Shown piece by piece: positions 55,649 through 64,000 of a stretch of DNA of 64,000 nt. The position numbers were made by a program, and so were the translations under genes. The notes beneath the pieces were generated by a model. The model worked only from the letters and a program-made list of their open reading frames with translations, was not told the origin of the DNA and did no database searches. The stretch comes from Aeromicrobium sp. (GTDB lineage: Bacteria; Actinomycetota; Actinomycetes; Propionibacteriales; Nocardioidaceae), in NCBI GenBank assembly GCA_014377785.1, contig JACMOZ010000374.1, positions 1-64,000 of the forward strand, in the 5' to 3' direction. Within the stretch, counting starts at the first letter, position 1. Each line of letters opens with the position of its first letter.

Positions 55649-56358
55649 TCGAAACGACACGACACGATGCCGTCTGGGTTATCGAACTGCAGCGCGAAGA
55701 CCGCCGCAATGCGTTGAACCTCGAACAGTGCAAGGCGATCCACCGTGCCGCCGACGAAGCCGTCGACGGGGGAGCGCGTGTCATTGTCATCACCGGCAAG
55801 GGTTCGGCCTTCTGCTCGGGGGCGGACCTCGGCGGTGTCTATGGCGACGAATTCCTCAACGCCCTCTACGGCATGCTCCATCACCTCACCGAGCTCCCGG
55901 TGCCTCTCATTGCGGCCGTCAACGGTCCGGCTATCGGCGCCGGAACCCAATTGGCACTGGCTTGCGACTTGCGGGTCGCCGATGCCACTGCCGCATTCGC
56001 CGTACCGACCGCCAAAAATGGTATGGCCGTCGACGCGTGGACCATTCGCACCCTTGCCGAGGTCGCCGGTCACGGTTCAGCGCGCCGGCTCATGCTCGCG
56101 GCCGAAACCTTCGAGCGTGATCAGGCGCTGGCGGTTGGCCTCGCTGACAGAGCCGGCACACTCGATGACGCCCTCGCCTGGGCTGCTGAAATTGCGAAGC
56201 TTGCCCCGCTGTCGTTGGCGCACAATAAACTCGTTCTCAACGGCGGGGACGACGCGTCCGTCGCCGAGAGTTTTGCTGACTGCTGGGCCAGCGAAGATGT
56301 CCGCGAAGCAGCCCTCGCGCGCAGCGAAAAGCGCACTCCTCTTTTCGCGGGGCGCTGA
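55645..56358 (+). CDS. Enoyl-CoA hydratase/isomerase family protein
   Basis: A 237-residue crotonase-fold protein with ELQREDRRNALNLEQ near 13, ITGKGSAFCSGADLGGVYGDEF near 50-71 and PLIAAVNGPAIGAGTQLALACDLRV near 89-113. The second catalytic Glu position reads VPTAKNGMAVDAW, so hydratase activity is uncertain. It shares bases with the HAD gene before it and the AMP-binding fragment after it, forming a three-gene unit. Confidence 0.87.
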   Translation: MIETTRHDAVWVIELQREDRRNALNLEQCKAIHRAADEAVDGGARVIVITGKGSAFCSGADLGGVYGDEFLNALYGMLHHLTELPVPLIAAVNGPAIGAGTQLALACDLRVADATAAFAVPTAKNGMAVDAWTIRTLAEVAGHGSARRLMLAAETFERDQALAVGLADRAGTLDDALAWAAEIAKLAPLSLAHNKLVLNGGDDASVAESFADCWASEDVREAALARSEKRTPLFAGR

Positions 56359-56819
56359 TGACCAGCCTGATCTTCCTCACTCTCGACCAGCACATCATCG
56401 ACGGTCGCGCCGACCATGTGGCGATTGACGACGGCACCGTGAAGCTGACGTATGCCGAACTCCTTGCCCTTACGGCCGCCCTTGCCGGCGGGCTGGCCCA
56501 TGTTGGTGTCAGGGAGGGTTCGACGGTGCTTCTCGATGTCCGGGGCGCGGCTCTCGTGGCGGCGGTCCTTGCTCTTGCCCGGCTCGGCGCCATTCCAACC
56601 ACTGCGCTGCCAGACCTTGGGACCCGGTTCCGCATCGCCGGCGATCCGCCGGTCGTCCATACCGCCGAGCACGACTACCCGTGGGCGACCATCCTCAGCG
56701 CCGGAAAGACCGACCCTTTGCCGGCGCCGGACCGCGACGAGCCAGGCTACGAACAACTGATGCTGGAAAAATACCAAGGAATCTTCGCGACCCTCACCGC
56801 CGGCAAAACGATTACCTGA
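56358..56819 (+). CDS. Orphan N-terminal fragment of an AMP-dependent acyl-CoA synthetase
   Basis: A 153-residue protein resembling only the first part of AMP-binding enzymes: LTYAELLALTAALAGGLAHVGVREGSTVLL, then VAAVLALARLGAIPTTALPDLGTRF (split over residues 29-93). The ATP-binding and C-terminal domains are absent. It is intact, with a start coupled to the crotonase gene (TGATG), which suggests a retained protein rather than recent decay. It could be a relic or a regulatory partner; activity as a synthetase is excluded by the missing domains. Confidence 0.7.
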   Translation: MTSLIFLTLDQHIIDGRADHVAIDDGTVKLTYAELLALTAALAGGLAHVGVREGSTVLLDVRGAALVAAVLALARLGAIPTTALPDLGTRFRIAGDPPVVHTAEHDYPWATILSAGKTDPLPAPDRDEPGYEQLMLEKYQGIFATLTAGKTIT

Positions 56820-57022
56820 CAACTCCGTGGGCCTGACGTTGTCCATGCCTTCGACTGTCGCCGCTTCGGACGAATGTGAGGGGCCGCCCGGAATGATCTG
56901 TGGACGAATCCTCAATTCCCTCGCCTGTGGACACGGATCTTGAGAGAAATGGGTCGCCCCAGCTGCCCAAAACCCGCAAGATCCGTCCCCGACGGGGATG
57001 TCCCGCGCGACAGCGATCAGCT

Positions 57023-57685
57023 TTAGATCAACCCGGCGTCGTGCACGCAGATGGCGACCTGGACGCGGTTGGTGGCACTGAGTTTCGTGAAGATGTGTGA
57101 AATATGTGCCTTCACGGTGGCGACGCTCATATGCAGGTCGGTGGCGACTTCGGCATTGGAGGCGCCGCGCCCGACCGCGATGGCGACTTCCCGTTCGCGT
57201 TCGGTCAGTTGCTCGATATTGCGGCGAGCTGTCTCGACACGATCGTTCGGCGCTCCGTCGGTGACCTGGCGGATGAGTTGTTCGGTGACAGTCGGCGACA
57301 GCATCGGTTCGCCCTCGTGGACCTTGATGACAGCGGCCACGATGTCGGCCGGAGGCGTGTCCTTCAACAGAAATCCGCTCGCGCCATTGGCCAGCGCCCT
57401 CACCACGAAGTCATCGGCATCAAAAGTCGTCAGCACTATGACCTTGGGCGGATCGGCCATGCCGGCAATGGCCAAGGTCGCGGCAATGCCATCCATGACC
57501 GGCATCCGGATGTCCATGAGCACGACGTCGACCTGCTCAGATGCGACCCGGTCAACAGCCTCGCGACCGTTCGCCGCTTCGCCGATCACCTCGATGCCAT
57601 CCGAACCGCCGAGGATCAGCGCGAGACCGGCACGGACCAGGGGATCGTCGTCGGTGATCAGCAGGTGAATCGTCATGCCAGCCAC
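57023..57685 (-). CDS. NarL/LuxR-family response regulator
   Basis: A 220-residue regulator: a receiver with acidic pocket DDDP and phospho-Asp in DVVLMDIRMPVMDG near residue 57, Thr in VIVLTTFDADD, and Lys in LLKDTPP. The LuxR-type HTH (LTEREREVAIAVGRGASNAEVATDLHMSVATVKAHI split over 150-185) follows. It is second in an operon with the sensor kinase (13-base overlap) and divergent from an ABC exporter, its probable target. It is not a convincing DosR, given this context. Confidence 0.92.
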   Translation of the reverse strand: MAGMTIHLLITDDDPLVRAGLALILGGSDGIEVIGEAANGREAVDRVASEQVDVVLMDIRMPVMDGIAATLAIAGMADPPKVIVLTTFDADDFVVRALANGASGFLLKDTPPADIVAAVIKVHEGEPMLSPTVTEQLIRQVTDGAPNDRVETARRNIEQLTEREREVAIAVGRGASNAEVATDLHMSVATVKAHISHIFTKLSATNRVQVAICVHDAGLI

Positions 57686-58830
57686 GGCAGCCAGGCATAC
57701 AGGACGAACATACGATCAGAAGTGATGTGATGACTGAGCCGACCGCCGGATAAGTTCGATCTCTCGGCGAGCCCGATGAGACCAAGGCCTGATTCGGGGG
57801 TTTTGAGCCGCAAGTCTCCGATTCGCAGCGGATTTTTCATCTCGACGACCACCCCATCGCCGGGGCTGCCCCCCACGGTCAGGCAGAGGAGAGTGTCGGG
57901 CGCATGTTTGCGGGCATTGGTGAGGCCCTCCTGCGCGATCCGGTAAAGCGTCCGCCCGATGTTGTCCGGGAGCAGGCCCAGACCGACAATCCCGTCGAAA
58001 GTGATTTTCATTCCGGCGAGACGCGACTCCGCCACGAGAGCAGGTATGTCGTGAACGCCCGGCTGGGGGAGTTCGGGCACGGCGTCTAAGGGCCCTTCGC
58101 GCAAGATGCCGAGCACTTCGCGCAGTTCGGTGAGAGCCAGGTGTGAATTTTCCTGAATGATGTCCGCGGTACTGCGGATTTCCTCCGGCGTCAGGTCTTT
58201 GCGATAACTCAATGCGCCGGCATGCATCGAGACCATGGAAATGCGGTGGGCCAGGACGTCGTGCATTTCCCGGGCGATCCGCGCCCTTTCGGCCGTACGC
58301 GATTGTTCGGCCCGTCGGAACTGGTCGGATTCGGCCCGGTCGGCTCGGTCGCGCAGAGTCGTGAGCAATTCGCGTCGCGCGCCGATGTAAAGGCCCCAAC
58401 CGACAGTCACGCCGATGATCGACGCGATCGCGGTGGAGGCGATGAACCAGACATCTGGGTTCGTCTTATTCAGATGATTGAGCCACAAACTCGCCGATAG
58501 AGACAGTAGGGCCACTGGCACGATTTCACGCCACCGTCGCCGAGTCGCCAACGAGACGAGGGCGAGCGTCGCCGGCCCGCCCGAAAGAGTGGAAATGCTG
58601 CTCGCAAGAGCCGTGATGAGTGCAATCCGGACTGGGTACCGCCGCCGAAAAAACATGAGCCCGAAACAGATGAGACCCAGCCCGATATCGGCGAAGAACC
58701 AGAGACGGTTGCGGTCCCACTGCCAACTGGCGAATTGAGACCAGGCCAGTCCGCTGAGGCCGACCACAATGATCGCGCGCCACGTGTGGCTCCACCGTGT
58801 AAGCGGAATTTGGTAATCGACAGGTTGCAC
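57673..58830 (-). CDS. Sensor histidine kinase, NarL-partner type (HisKA_3)
   Basis: A 385-residue kinase with five or six N-terminal membrane helices (up to about residue 165), a short coil, the HisKA_3 dimer domain with phospho-His in REMHDVLAHRISMVSMHAG near 190, and a GHKL ATPase domain ending ESGLGLIGLAERSNLSGGRL. The sensor part has almost no extracellular loop, as in intramembrane-sensing kinases of cell-envelope stress systems. It pairs with the regulator just downstream; the divergent ABC genes fit that model. Confidence 0.9.
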   Translation of the reverse strand: MQPVDYQIPLTRWSHTWRAIIVVGLSGLAWSQFASWQWDRNRLWFFADIGLGLICFGLMFFRRRYPVRIALITALASSISTLSGGPATLALVSLATRRRWREIVPVALLSLSASLWLNHLNKTNPDVWFIASTAIASIIGVTVGWGLYIGARRELLTTLRDRADRAESDQFRRAEQSRTAERARIAREMHDVLAHRISMVSMHAGALSYRKDLTPEEIRSTADIIQENSHLALTELREVLGILREGPLDAVPELPQPGVHDIPALVAESRLAGMKITFDGIVGLGLLPDNIGRTLYRIAQEGLTNARKHAPDTLLCLTVGGSPGDGVVVEMKNPLRIGDLRLKTPESGLGLIGLAERSNLSGGRLSHHITSDRMFVLYAWLPWLA

Positions 58831-58960
58831 CTTGCAAGGCTATAAGGGAACGGCCGTCGGGCGCGACGGCCGATGGTCGCAACGTGTCTCATACTTTCGG
58901 CCAGCGAGGTCTAGTCCACGGGCGGATGTGACGGCCTCGGGATTCTGCAAGGCTGGAGCC

Positions 58961-59875
58961 ATGATCAAAGTTGAAGGCCTATCCAAGACATACGGCGGCT
59001 TCAAAGCCGTCGATAACGTCACATTCGACTGCAGGCCGGGGGCGGTCACTGGATTTTTGGGCCCCAACGGTGCCGGCAAGTCCACGACCATGCGCATCAT
59101 CGCTGGCCTGACCCCTGCGACAAGTGGCAGCGCCACGGTCGCCGGAGTCCACTACCACGACATCCCCAACCCAGGCACACAAGTGGGTGTGCTGCTTGAT
59201 GCCTCGGCACAACATGCCGGCCGCACCGGCCGCGAAGTTTTGACGATGGGTGCCATCGTCATGGGGTTGCCCATGTCGCGCGTCGAAGAGATGCTTGCCC
59301 TGGTGAGCCTGTCGCCCGCGGAGTCCAAACGCCGCATCCGCGACTACTCGCTCGGCATGCGTCAGCGCCTCGGCATTGCTCACGCATTGTTGGGTGATCC
59401 CAAGATCCTCATCCTCGATGAGCCGGCCAACGGTCTCGATCCGGCCGGTATCCATTGGATGCGCGGATTGTTGCGTGAATACGCCAACAGGGGCGGCACA
59501 GTGCTCTTGTCTTCCCACCTCCTGCACGAGATCGAGGTCATCGCCGATGAACTGATCCTGATCGGTAACGGCCGGATCGTGGCGAGCGGCACCAAGGCCG
59601 AATTGCTCCACACGGCCGGCACGTTCGTCAAGGCCAGCGACGCCGGCGCCATTGCCCAGGCGCTGACTGCAGCCGGCATGTCCAGCACTCCGTCCGGCGA
59701 TGGCGGACTGCGTACCGAGTCGACGCCCGAAGAGGTTGGACGGGTTGCCGCTGCTGCGGGCGTTGCCCTCATCGAACTGAGGCCGGCCGAAGGCGCAGGC
59801 CTCGAGGAAATGTTCCTGGAACTGACCGGGGACACCCAACGCGAAAAGTCCACACCCGAAGGAGCCCTGGCATGA
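58961..59875 (+). CDS. ABC transporter ATP-binding protein
   Basis: A 304-residue nucleotide-binding subunit of the drug/bacteriocin export type. Walker A GPNGAGKST is near residue 33-41, the signature YSLGMRQRLGIAHALLGDP near 129, Walker B ILILDEPANGLDP near 149, and the H-loop SSHLLHEIE. A C-terminal extension ends GAGLEEMFLELTGDTQ, usual for this group. The ATG at 58961 begins MIKVEGLSKTYGG. It overlaps the permease gene by four bases and is divergent from the two-component genes. Confidence 0.93.
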   Translation: MIKVEGLSKTYGGFKAVDNVTFDCRPGAVTGFLGPNGAGKSTTMRIIAGLTPATSGSATVAGVHYHDIPNPGTQVGVLLDASAQHAGRTGREVLTMGAIVMGLPMSRVEEMLALVSLSPAESKRRIRDYSLGMRQRLGIAHALLGDPKILILDEPANGLDPAGIHWMRGLLREYANRGGTVLLSSHLLHEIEVIADELILIGNGRIVASGTKAELLHTAGTFVKASDAGAIAQALTAAGMSSTPSGDGGLRTESTPEEVGRVAAAAGVALIELRPAEGAGLEEMFLELTGDTQREKSTPEGALA

Positions 59876-60660
59876 GTACCGCAACGCACGTCGAAACGAT
59901 CGACATGAATCGGCCTGACATTCCGATGTCGCGCCTGGTGAAGGTCGAATTGCGCAAACTCGTCAATACACGGGCAGGATTTTGGCTTGTCGTCTCGATG
60001 GCGATCATTGCCGCCCTCATCACGACAGGCCTTCTGATCTTCGCTGAAGACTCGACTCTGACCTTCGGCCAGATGTCCGGTCTCATGAACATCCCGACAG
60101 GTTTCCTGTTGCCGGTCCTTGCGATTCTTCTCGTCACCAGTGAATGGACTCAGCGGACAGGACTTGTGACATTTACTTTGGAACCCCGCCGCTCGCGTAT
60201 CATCGTGGCGAAGTTCATCACCGCGATCATCGCCGCCGTGGGCGCCGTGATTCTCTCTTTTGTCTTCGGGGCCATCGGCAATGTCCTTGCCGGCGTCTTT
60301 CACGGTGGGCAAGCAGGCTCGTGGGACATGACGACTGCTGGAGTAGTCAACGCGATCATCCTCCAGCTGTCCGGGCTCTTCATGGGCTTCGCCTTCGCGA
60401 TGCTGATCATGAACTCGGCCGCAGCCATCGTGCTCTACTTCGTTCTCCCGTCAATCTGGTCGCTTGTGGGTTCGGTCGTGCCGTGGCTCAGGGACCACAT
60501 TCAGCCGTGGGCCGACTTCAGCTTCACCCAGACACCGCTTCAGTCGGGCGAGTGGGCAACAGGCAACGAATGGGCCCACTTCGCGGTGGCTGGGACAATC
60601 TGGTTGATCATCCCGCTGTGTCTCGGTGTGATGCGTCTTCTCCGCTCAGAGGTCAAGTAG
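59872..60660 (+). CDS. ABC-2 type transporter permease
   Basis: A 262-residue membrane subunit with six hydrophobic segments; the first follows VKVELRKLVNTRAGFWLVVSM, a common start of ABC-2 permeases after an N-terminal cytoplasmic stretch. It includes LLVTSEWTQRTGLVTFTLEPRRSRIIVAKFI (split near residue 95), the conserved loop of this family. It works with the ATPase just upstream as an exporter of an unknown substrate, perhaps an antimicrobial peptide. Confidence 0.88.
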   Translation: MSTATHVETIDMNRPDIPMSRLVKVELRKLVNTRAGFWLVVSMAIIAALITTGLLIFAEDSTLTFGQMSGLMNIPTGFLLPVLAILLVTSEWTQRTGLVTFTLEPRRSRIIVAKFITAIIAAVGAVILSFVFGAIGNVLAGVFHGGQAGSWDMTTAGVVNAIILQLSGLFMGFAFAMLIMNSAAAIVLYFVLPSIWSLVGSVVPWLRDHIQPWADFSFTQTPLQSGEWATGNEWAHFAVAGTIWLIIPLCLGVMRLLRSEVK

Positions 60661-60674
60661 CGACGAACGAGACT

Positions 60675-60712
60675 TGAGGGTTTTGCGCAGTGACAGCTAC
60701 CCAAAGCCCTCA
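60675..60712 (+). terminator. Terminator-like hairpin after the ABC operon
   Basis: TGAGGGTTTT (60675-60684) pairs with AAAGCCCTCA (60703-60712) over ten positions with one G-U. It lies 14 bases after the permease stop. A GTG at 60690 that could extend dxr falls inside its loop, which argues for the dxr start at 60762. Confidence 0.5.
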
Positions 60713-60716
60713 TACT

Positions 60717-60740
60717 CCGTCCCGTTGGGATACGGGACGG
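60717..60740 (+). other. Perfect 8-bp inverted repeat in the dxr leader
   Basis: CCGTCCCG (60717-60724) and CGGGACGG (60733-60740) flank TTGGGATA, 21 bases before the dxr ATG at 60762. It could be an operator or a leader hairpin. Confidence 0.5.
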
Positions 60741-60761
60741 CAGGTAAGCGAGAATGGCGGC

Positions 60762-61976
60762 ATGCTCAGGCATGTCGCCATTCTTGGCTCCACCGGTTCC
60801 ATCGGCACCCAGGCCCTCGAGGTCATTGCCGCCCATCGCGATCGTTTCGCGGTAGCCACACTTGCCGCGGGCGGCAACCATCCCGAACTGCTGGCGCGTC
60901 AGGCCATCGACTTCGAGGTTCCGCTGATAGCCGTCGCCAAGGCCAGCGCCGTGCAGGACGTCCAATTGGCGTTGTATGCGGAGGCACAGCGCCGGGGTTA
61001 TGCCGAGGGCGGCTTCCGGATGCCGAAGATCATCGCGGGCCCCGATGCCGCAACCGAGGCAGCGCGTACCCGATGCGATGTCGTCCTCAACGGTATGACC
61101 GGCGCGGTCGGATTGTTGCCGACCCTCGCCGCTCTCGAGGAGGGCACCACTCTTGCCCTCGCCAACAAGGAATCGCTCATCATCGGCGGCGAGCTCGTGA
61201 TGAATGCCGCGAAACCGGGCCAACTCGTGCCTGTCGACTCCGAGCACTCGGCTCTTGCCCAGGCGATGCGCGGTGAACGCGTCGGAGACGTCCACAAACT
61301 CATAGTCACGGCCAGCGGCGGACCGTTTCGAGGCAAAACCCGCGCCGAACTCAGCAACGTCACCCCCCAACAGGCGATGGCCCACCCGACCTGGGACATG
61401 GGGCCGGTCATCACTATCAACTCGGCCACCCTCGTCAACAAAGGTCTCGAAGTCATCGAAGCCCATTTGTTGTTCGGGATCGGCTTCGATCGGATCGAGG
61501 TCGCCGTACATCCTTCGTCGATCGTGCATTCCATGGTCGAATTCGTCGACGGTTCGACGATGCTCCAGGCCTCACCCCCGGACATGAAACTGCCCATCGC
61601 GCTCGGACTGGCCTGGCCCGATCGTCTTCCCGGCGCGGTCAAGGCCTGCGACTGGACAGATCCGGCCGTCTGGGAATTCTTCCCGCTCGACAACGAAGCC
61701 TTTCCTGCTGTGATGCTTGCCCGCAAGGCCGGGGAGTTCGCCAAGACGGCGCCGGCCGTTTTCAATGCGGCGAACGAAGTCTGTGTCGACGCCTTCATCG
61801 CCGGTGATTTGGACTTCCTTGGCATTGTTGACACTGTCAATACCGTCGTTAACGAGCATATGCTCGACGCCGACGTAAAATCGACACAGATGGATCTCTC
61901 AACTGTCCTCGCGGCAGACACCTGGGCCCGGGCCCGCGCCCGGGAACTCACTGCCCGAAAACCCAATGGAGACTGA
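60762..61976 (+). CDS. dxr: 1-deoxy-D-xylulose 5-phosphate reductoisomerase
   Basis: The second enzyme of the MEP isoprenoid pathway; it makes MEP from DXP with NADPH. The 404-residue protein has [17 protein letters not shown] near 6-22, [15 protein letters not shown], the metal/substrate region [13 protein letters not shown] near 152, ASGGPFRG, and [17 protein letters not shown]. The ATG at 60762 ([10 protein letters not shown]) is preferred to GTG 60690 because two hairpins occupy the gap. It is followed directly by the M50 protease and ispG, another MEP enzyme. Confidence 0.95.
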   Translation: MLRHVAILGSTGSIGTQALEVIAAHRDRFAVATLAAGGNHPELLARQAIDFEVPLIAVAKASAVQDVQLALYAEAQRRGYAEGGFRMPKIIAGPDAATEAARTRCDVVLNGMTGAVGLLPTLAALEEGTTLALANKESLIIGGELVMNAAKPGQLVPVDSEHSALAQAMRGERVGDVHKLIVTASGGPFRGKTRAELSNVTPQQAMAHPTWDMGPVITINSATLVNKGLEVIEAHLLFGIGFDRIEVAVHPSSIVHSMVEFVDGSTMLQASPPDMKLPIALGLAWPDRLPGAVKACDWTDPAVWEFFPLDNEAFPAVMLARKAGEFAKTAPAVFNAANEVCVDAFIAGDLDFLGIVDTVNTVVNEHMLDADVKSTQMDLSTVLAADTWARARARELTARKPNGD

Positions 61977-63275
61977 ATGAATGCCCTGATCTACACCGCC
62001 GGTGTGATCATTTTCGTGCTTGGCGTGGTCATCTCGATTGCGCTGCACGAAGTCGGCCATATGTATCCAGCCAAGAAGTTCGGCGTCAAAGTCACGCAAT
62101 ACTTCGTCGGCTTCGGCAAAACCGTTTGGTCGGTCAAGCGTGGCGAGACCGAATACGGCATCAAGGCGATCCCGCTCGGCGGCTACATCAAGATGGTGGG
62201 CATGTTGCCGCCCGCGAAGGGCCAGGATCCGCACGAGGTCCGCGGCACCAACACCGGACTTTTCACTCAACTGATTTCCGACGCGCGTGAAGCCGAATAC
62301 GAACACGTGGGTCCTGAGGACGAAGAACGCCTCTTTTATCGCAAGCCGTGGTGGCAAAAACTTATAGTGATGTCCGGCGGACCGATGGTCAACGTTGTCC
62401 TGGCGATAGCCTTGTTTGCCATAGTGTTCATGGGTTTTGGTGCACTCAAACCGACAACGACGATTCAGGCTGTGTCCGACTGCGCCATCGCCGATGCCGA
62501 AGCCGGCCGCACCTGCACCGACGAGGACCCGATCACTCCGGCCAAACAAGCAGGGCTCGCCGCCGGCGACACCATCGTGTCGTTCGACGGCACCGAAGTC
62601 ACCGGTTGGGACAACCTCAGCGCGCTGATCCGCGCCAACGGCGACAAGATGACCAGCATCGGCTTCACCCGTGACGGGGTCATGCAGACCAAAGACATCA
62701 AAACCTCGGTGCTTGCCCGTGCCTCGCTGAATAATCCGGACAAACTCGTCAACGTCGGCTTCCTCGGCGTCTCGCCGACCACCGAGATGCAGAGACAGGG
62801 CCCCGGCTTCGTCGCCGCCCAAATGTGGGACTACACGAAGGGCACCGCGGACGTCATCGTTCATTTGCCTCAACGTATGGTCGCGGTGACCCAGGCAGCT
62901 TTCGGAGGCGAACGCGAGGCCGACGGCCCGATCAGCGTCGTCGGTGCAAGCCGGGTCGCGGGTGAAATGGTCACCATCGACAATCCGACTTGGGCCGAGC
63001 GCGCCATCCGGCTCATGGGTCTGCTCGCCGCCGTCAACCTGTTCGTCGCCCTTTTCAACTTCATTCCCTTACTTCCCCTCGACGGCGGCCATATCGCTGG
63101 CGCGTTGTGGGAAGCCATCCGCCGCGGTTGGGCGAAACTTCGCGGCAAGCCAGATCCGGGCTACGTCGACGTGGCCAAGATGTTGCCCGTCGCCTACGCC
63201 GTTGGCGCCGTCCTTATGATTATGAGTGTGATTCTGATTTATGCCGACATTGTCAATCCGGTGAGGTTGACATGA
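61977..63275 (+). CDS. Site-2 protease RseP/Rip1 family (M50)
   Basis: A 432-residue intramembrane metalloprotease. The zinc motif HEVGH is in the first helix (His24, Glu25, His28), a PDZ domain lies near 175-260 ([21 protein letters not shown]), and the last metal ligand is in [14 protein letters not shown] near 360-372. Family members cut anti-sigma factors and membrane-bound substrates in envelope stress. It sits between dxr and ispG, the standard actinobacterial order (Rip1 in Mycobacterium). It overlaps ispG by four bases. Confidence 0.94.
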   Translation: MNALIYTAGVIIFVLGVVISIALHEVGHMYPAKKFGVKVTQYFVGFGKTVWSVKRGETEYGIKAIPLGGYIKMVGMLPPAKGQDPHEVRGTNTGLFTQLISDAREAEYEHVGPEDEERLFYRKPWWQKLIVMSGGPMVNVVLAIALFAIVFMGFGALKPTTTIQAVSDCAIADAEAGRTCTDEDPITPAKQAGLAAGDTIVSFDGTEVTGWDNLSALIRANGDKMTSIGFTRDGVMQTKDIKTSVLARASLNNPDKLVNVGFLGVSPTTEMQRQGPGFVAAQMWDYTKGTADVIVHLPQRMVAVTQAAFGGEREADGPISVVGASRVAGEMVTIDNPTWAERAIRLMGLLAAVNLFVALFNFIPLLPLDGGHIAGALWEAIRRGWAKLRGKPDPGYVDVAKMLPVAYAVGAVLMIMSVILIYADIVNPVRLT

Positions 63276-64000
63276 GTGAAGTTGACATGAAAGTCGATCT
63301 CGGGATGCCCGAAGCTCCGCCGCCTGTCCTCATGCCGCGGCGCAAGACGCGCAAGATCAAGGTCGGCACGGTCGACGTTGGCGGCGATGCCCCTGTGTCG
63401 GTCCAGTCGATGACGACGACGCTCACCAGTGACGTCAATGCGACCCTCCAACAGATCGCCGAACTCACCGCGACCGGTTGCGACATCGTCCGGGTGGCGT
63501 GCCCGAGTCAGGACGACGCCGACGCGTTGGCCGAAATTGCCCGGCATTCGCAGATTCCGGTGATCGCCGACATCCATTTCCAGCCCAAATACGTCTTCGC
63601 CGCGATCGATGCGGGTTGCGCGGCGGTCAGGGTCAACCCTGGCAATATCCGCAAATTCGACAACCAGGTCAAGGCCATTGCCATGGCGGCCAAGGACGCC
63701 GGCACGTCGATTCGGATCGGCGTCAACGCCGGTTCGCTCGACAAACGCATCTTCGAAAAGTACGGCAAGGCGACTCCCGAAGCTCTCGTTGAGTCCGCCG
63801 TCTGGGAAGCCTCGCTCTTCGAAGAGCACGACTTCCACGACTTCAAGATCTCGGTCAAACACAATGACCCCGTCGTCATGGTGCAGGCCTACGAAATGTT
63901 GTCCGAACGCGGTGACTGGCCGCTTCACCTCGGTGTGACCGAAGCCGGTCCAGCCTTCCAGGGCACTATCAAAAGTTCGGTCGCTTTCGGCGCGTTGCTG
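63272..64000 (+). CDS. ispG: 4-hydroxy-3-methylbut-2-enyl diphosphate synthase IspG (3' truncated by window)
   Basis: The penultimate MEP-pathway enzyme, a 4Fe-4S protein that makes HMBPP. The first 243 residues are present with no stop. Seen: [25 protein letters not shown]-type start (split near 40), [57 protein letters not shown] and [13 protein letters not shown]. The Fe-S cysteines lie beyond the window end. The ATG at 63272 overlaps the protease stop; residues 1-20 are variable. Confidence 0.96.
   Translation, partial: MSEVDMKVDLGMPEAPPPVLMPRRKTRKIKVGTVDVGGDAPVSVQSMTTTLTSDVNATLQQIAELTATGCDIVRVACPSQDDADALAEIARHSQIPVIADIHFQPKYVFAAIDAGCAAVRVNPGNIRKFDNQVKAIAMAAKDAGTSIRIGVNAGSLDKRIFEKYGKATPEALVESAVWEASLFEEHDFHDFKISVKHNDPVVMVQAYEMLSERGDWPLHLGVTEAGPAFQGTIKSSVAFGALL

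Noticed and set aside
57023-58830. The two-component pair as the DosR/DosS that reads the island boxes
   Set aside because: The kinase has a membrane sensor without GAF or heme motifs and the pair faces an ABC exporter, which is the better target.

Overview
The window is a stretch of an actinobacterial chromosome of roughly 60% GC. The gene order smc, ftsY, amtB-glnB-glnD, ffh, rpsP-khpA-rimM-trmD, rplS-lepB-rnhB-DUF2469, yraN-comM-dprA-xerC, rpsB-tsf-pyrH-frr-cdsA-rlmN, dxr-M50 protease-ispG is the classic high-GC Gram-positive backbone. The DUF2469 gene, the DUF222/HNH (13E12) pseudogene and the M23 peptidase upstream of rpsB are also actinobacterial hallmarks. A propionibacterial or nocardioid relative is plausible, but the genus cannot be fixed from sequence alone.

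Layout: 1-2.0 kb, a gene tail and two bacterial PH-domain membrane proteins (minus). 2.2-7.7 kb, a small coiled-coil protein, SMC, a thioesterase and FtsY. 7.8-12.4 kb, nitrogen control: amtB, a PII gene, a collapsed second amtB, a second PII gene and glnD. 12.4-20.9 kb, a SpoIIE-type phosphatase, ohr, ffh, a membrane protein, a twice-frameshifted DUF222/HNH gene, gluconate kinase and permease, and an enoyl-CoA hydratase. 21.0-26.4 kb, ribosome and tRNA maturation genes with an AbiEi/DUF559-type gene inserted.

26.4-43.1 kb is an accessory island placed between DUF2469 and yraN, which are usually close neighbours. It carries a P450, a YwiC-like protein, a quinol-type nitric oxide reductase operon (norB, a CxxC membrane protein, a slipin, a two-helix protein, a radical SAM/SPASM enzyme), and a membrane cytochrome b fused to a sulfite-oxidase-like molybdenum domain. 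It also carries an SQR-like flavoprotein with TusE and DsrE2 sulfur carriers, a class V aminotransferase/cysteine-desulfurase-like enzyme, and CstA with its small DUF466 partner. An identical 14-base DosR-like box lies upstream of norB and of the molybdenum gene, and a related box lies upstream of the SQR gene. In the last two the box is 74 bases from the start codon. I read this as a hypoxia/NO-linked respiratory and sulfur-transfer module; it is the most interesting part of the window.

43.3-64 kb returns to the backbone: DNA processing and recombination genes, an HTH/membrane pair, a double-LytM peptidase, the rpsB-rlmN translation and lipid cluster, a HAD phosphatase with an enoyl-CoA hydratase and an orphan AMP-binding fragment, a two-component system divergent from an ABC exporter, then dxr, the M50 protease and the start of ispG, which runs off the end. 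I saw no rRNA, tRNA, CRISPR array or intact insertion sequence.
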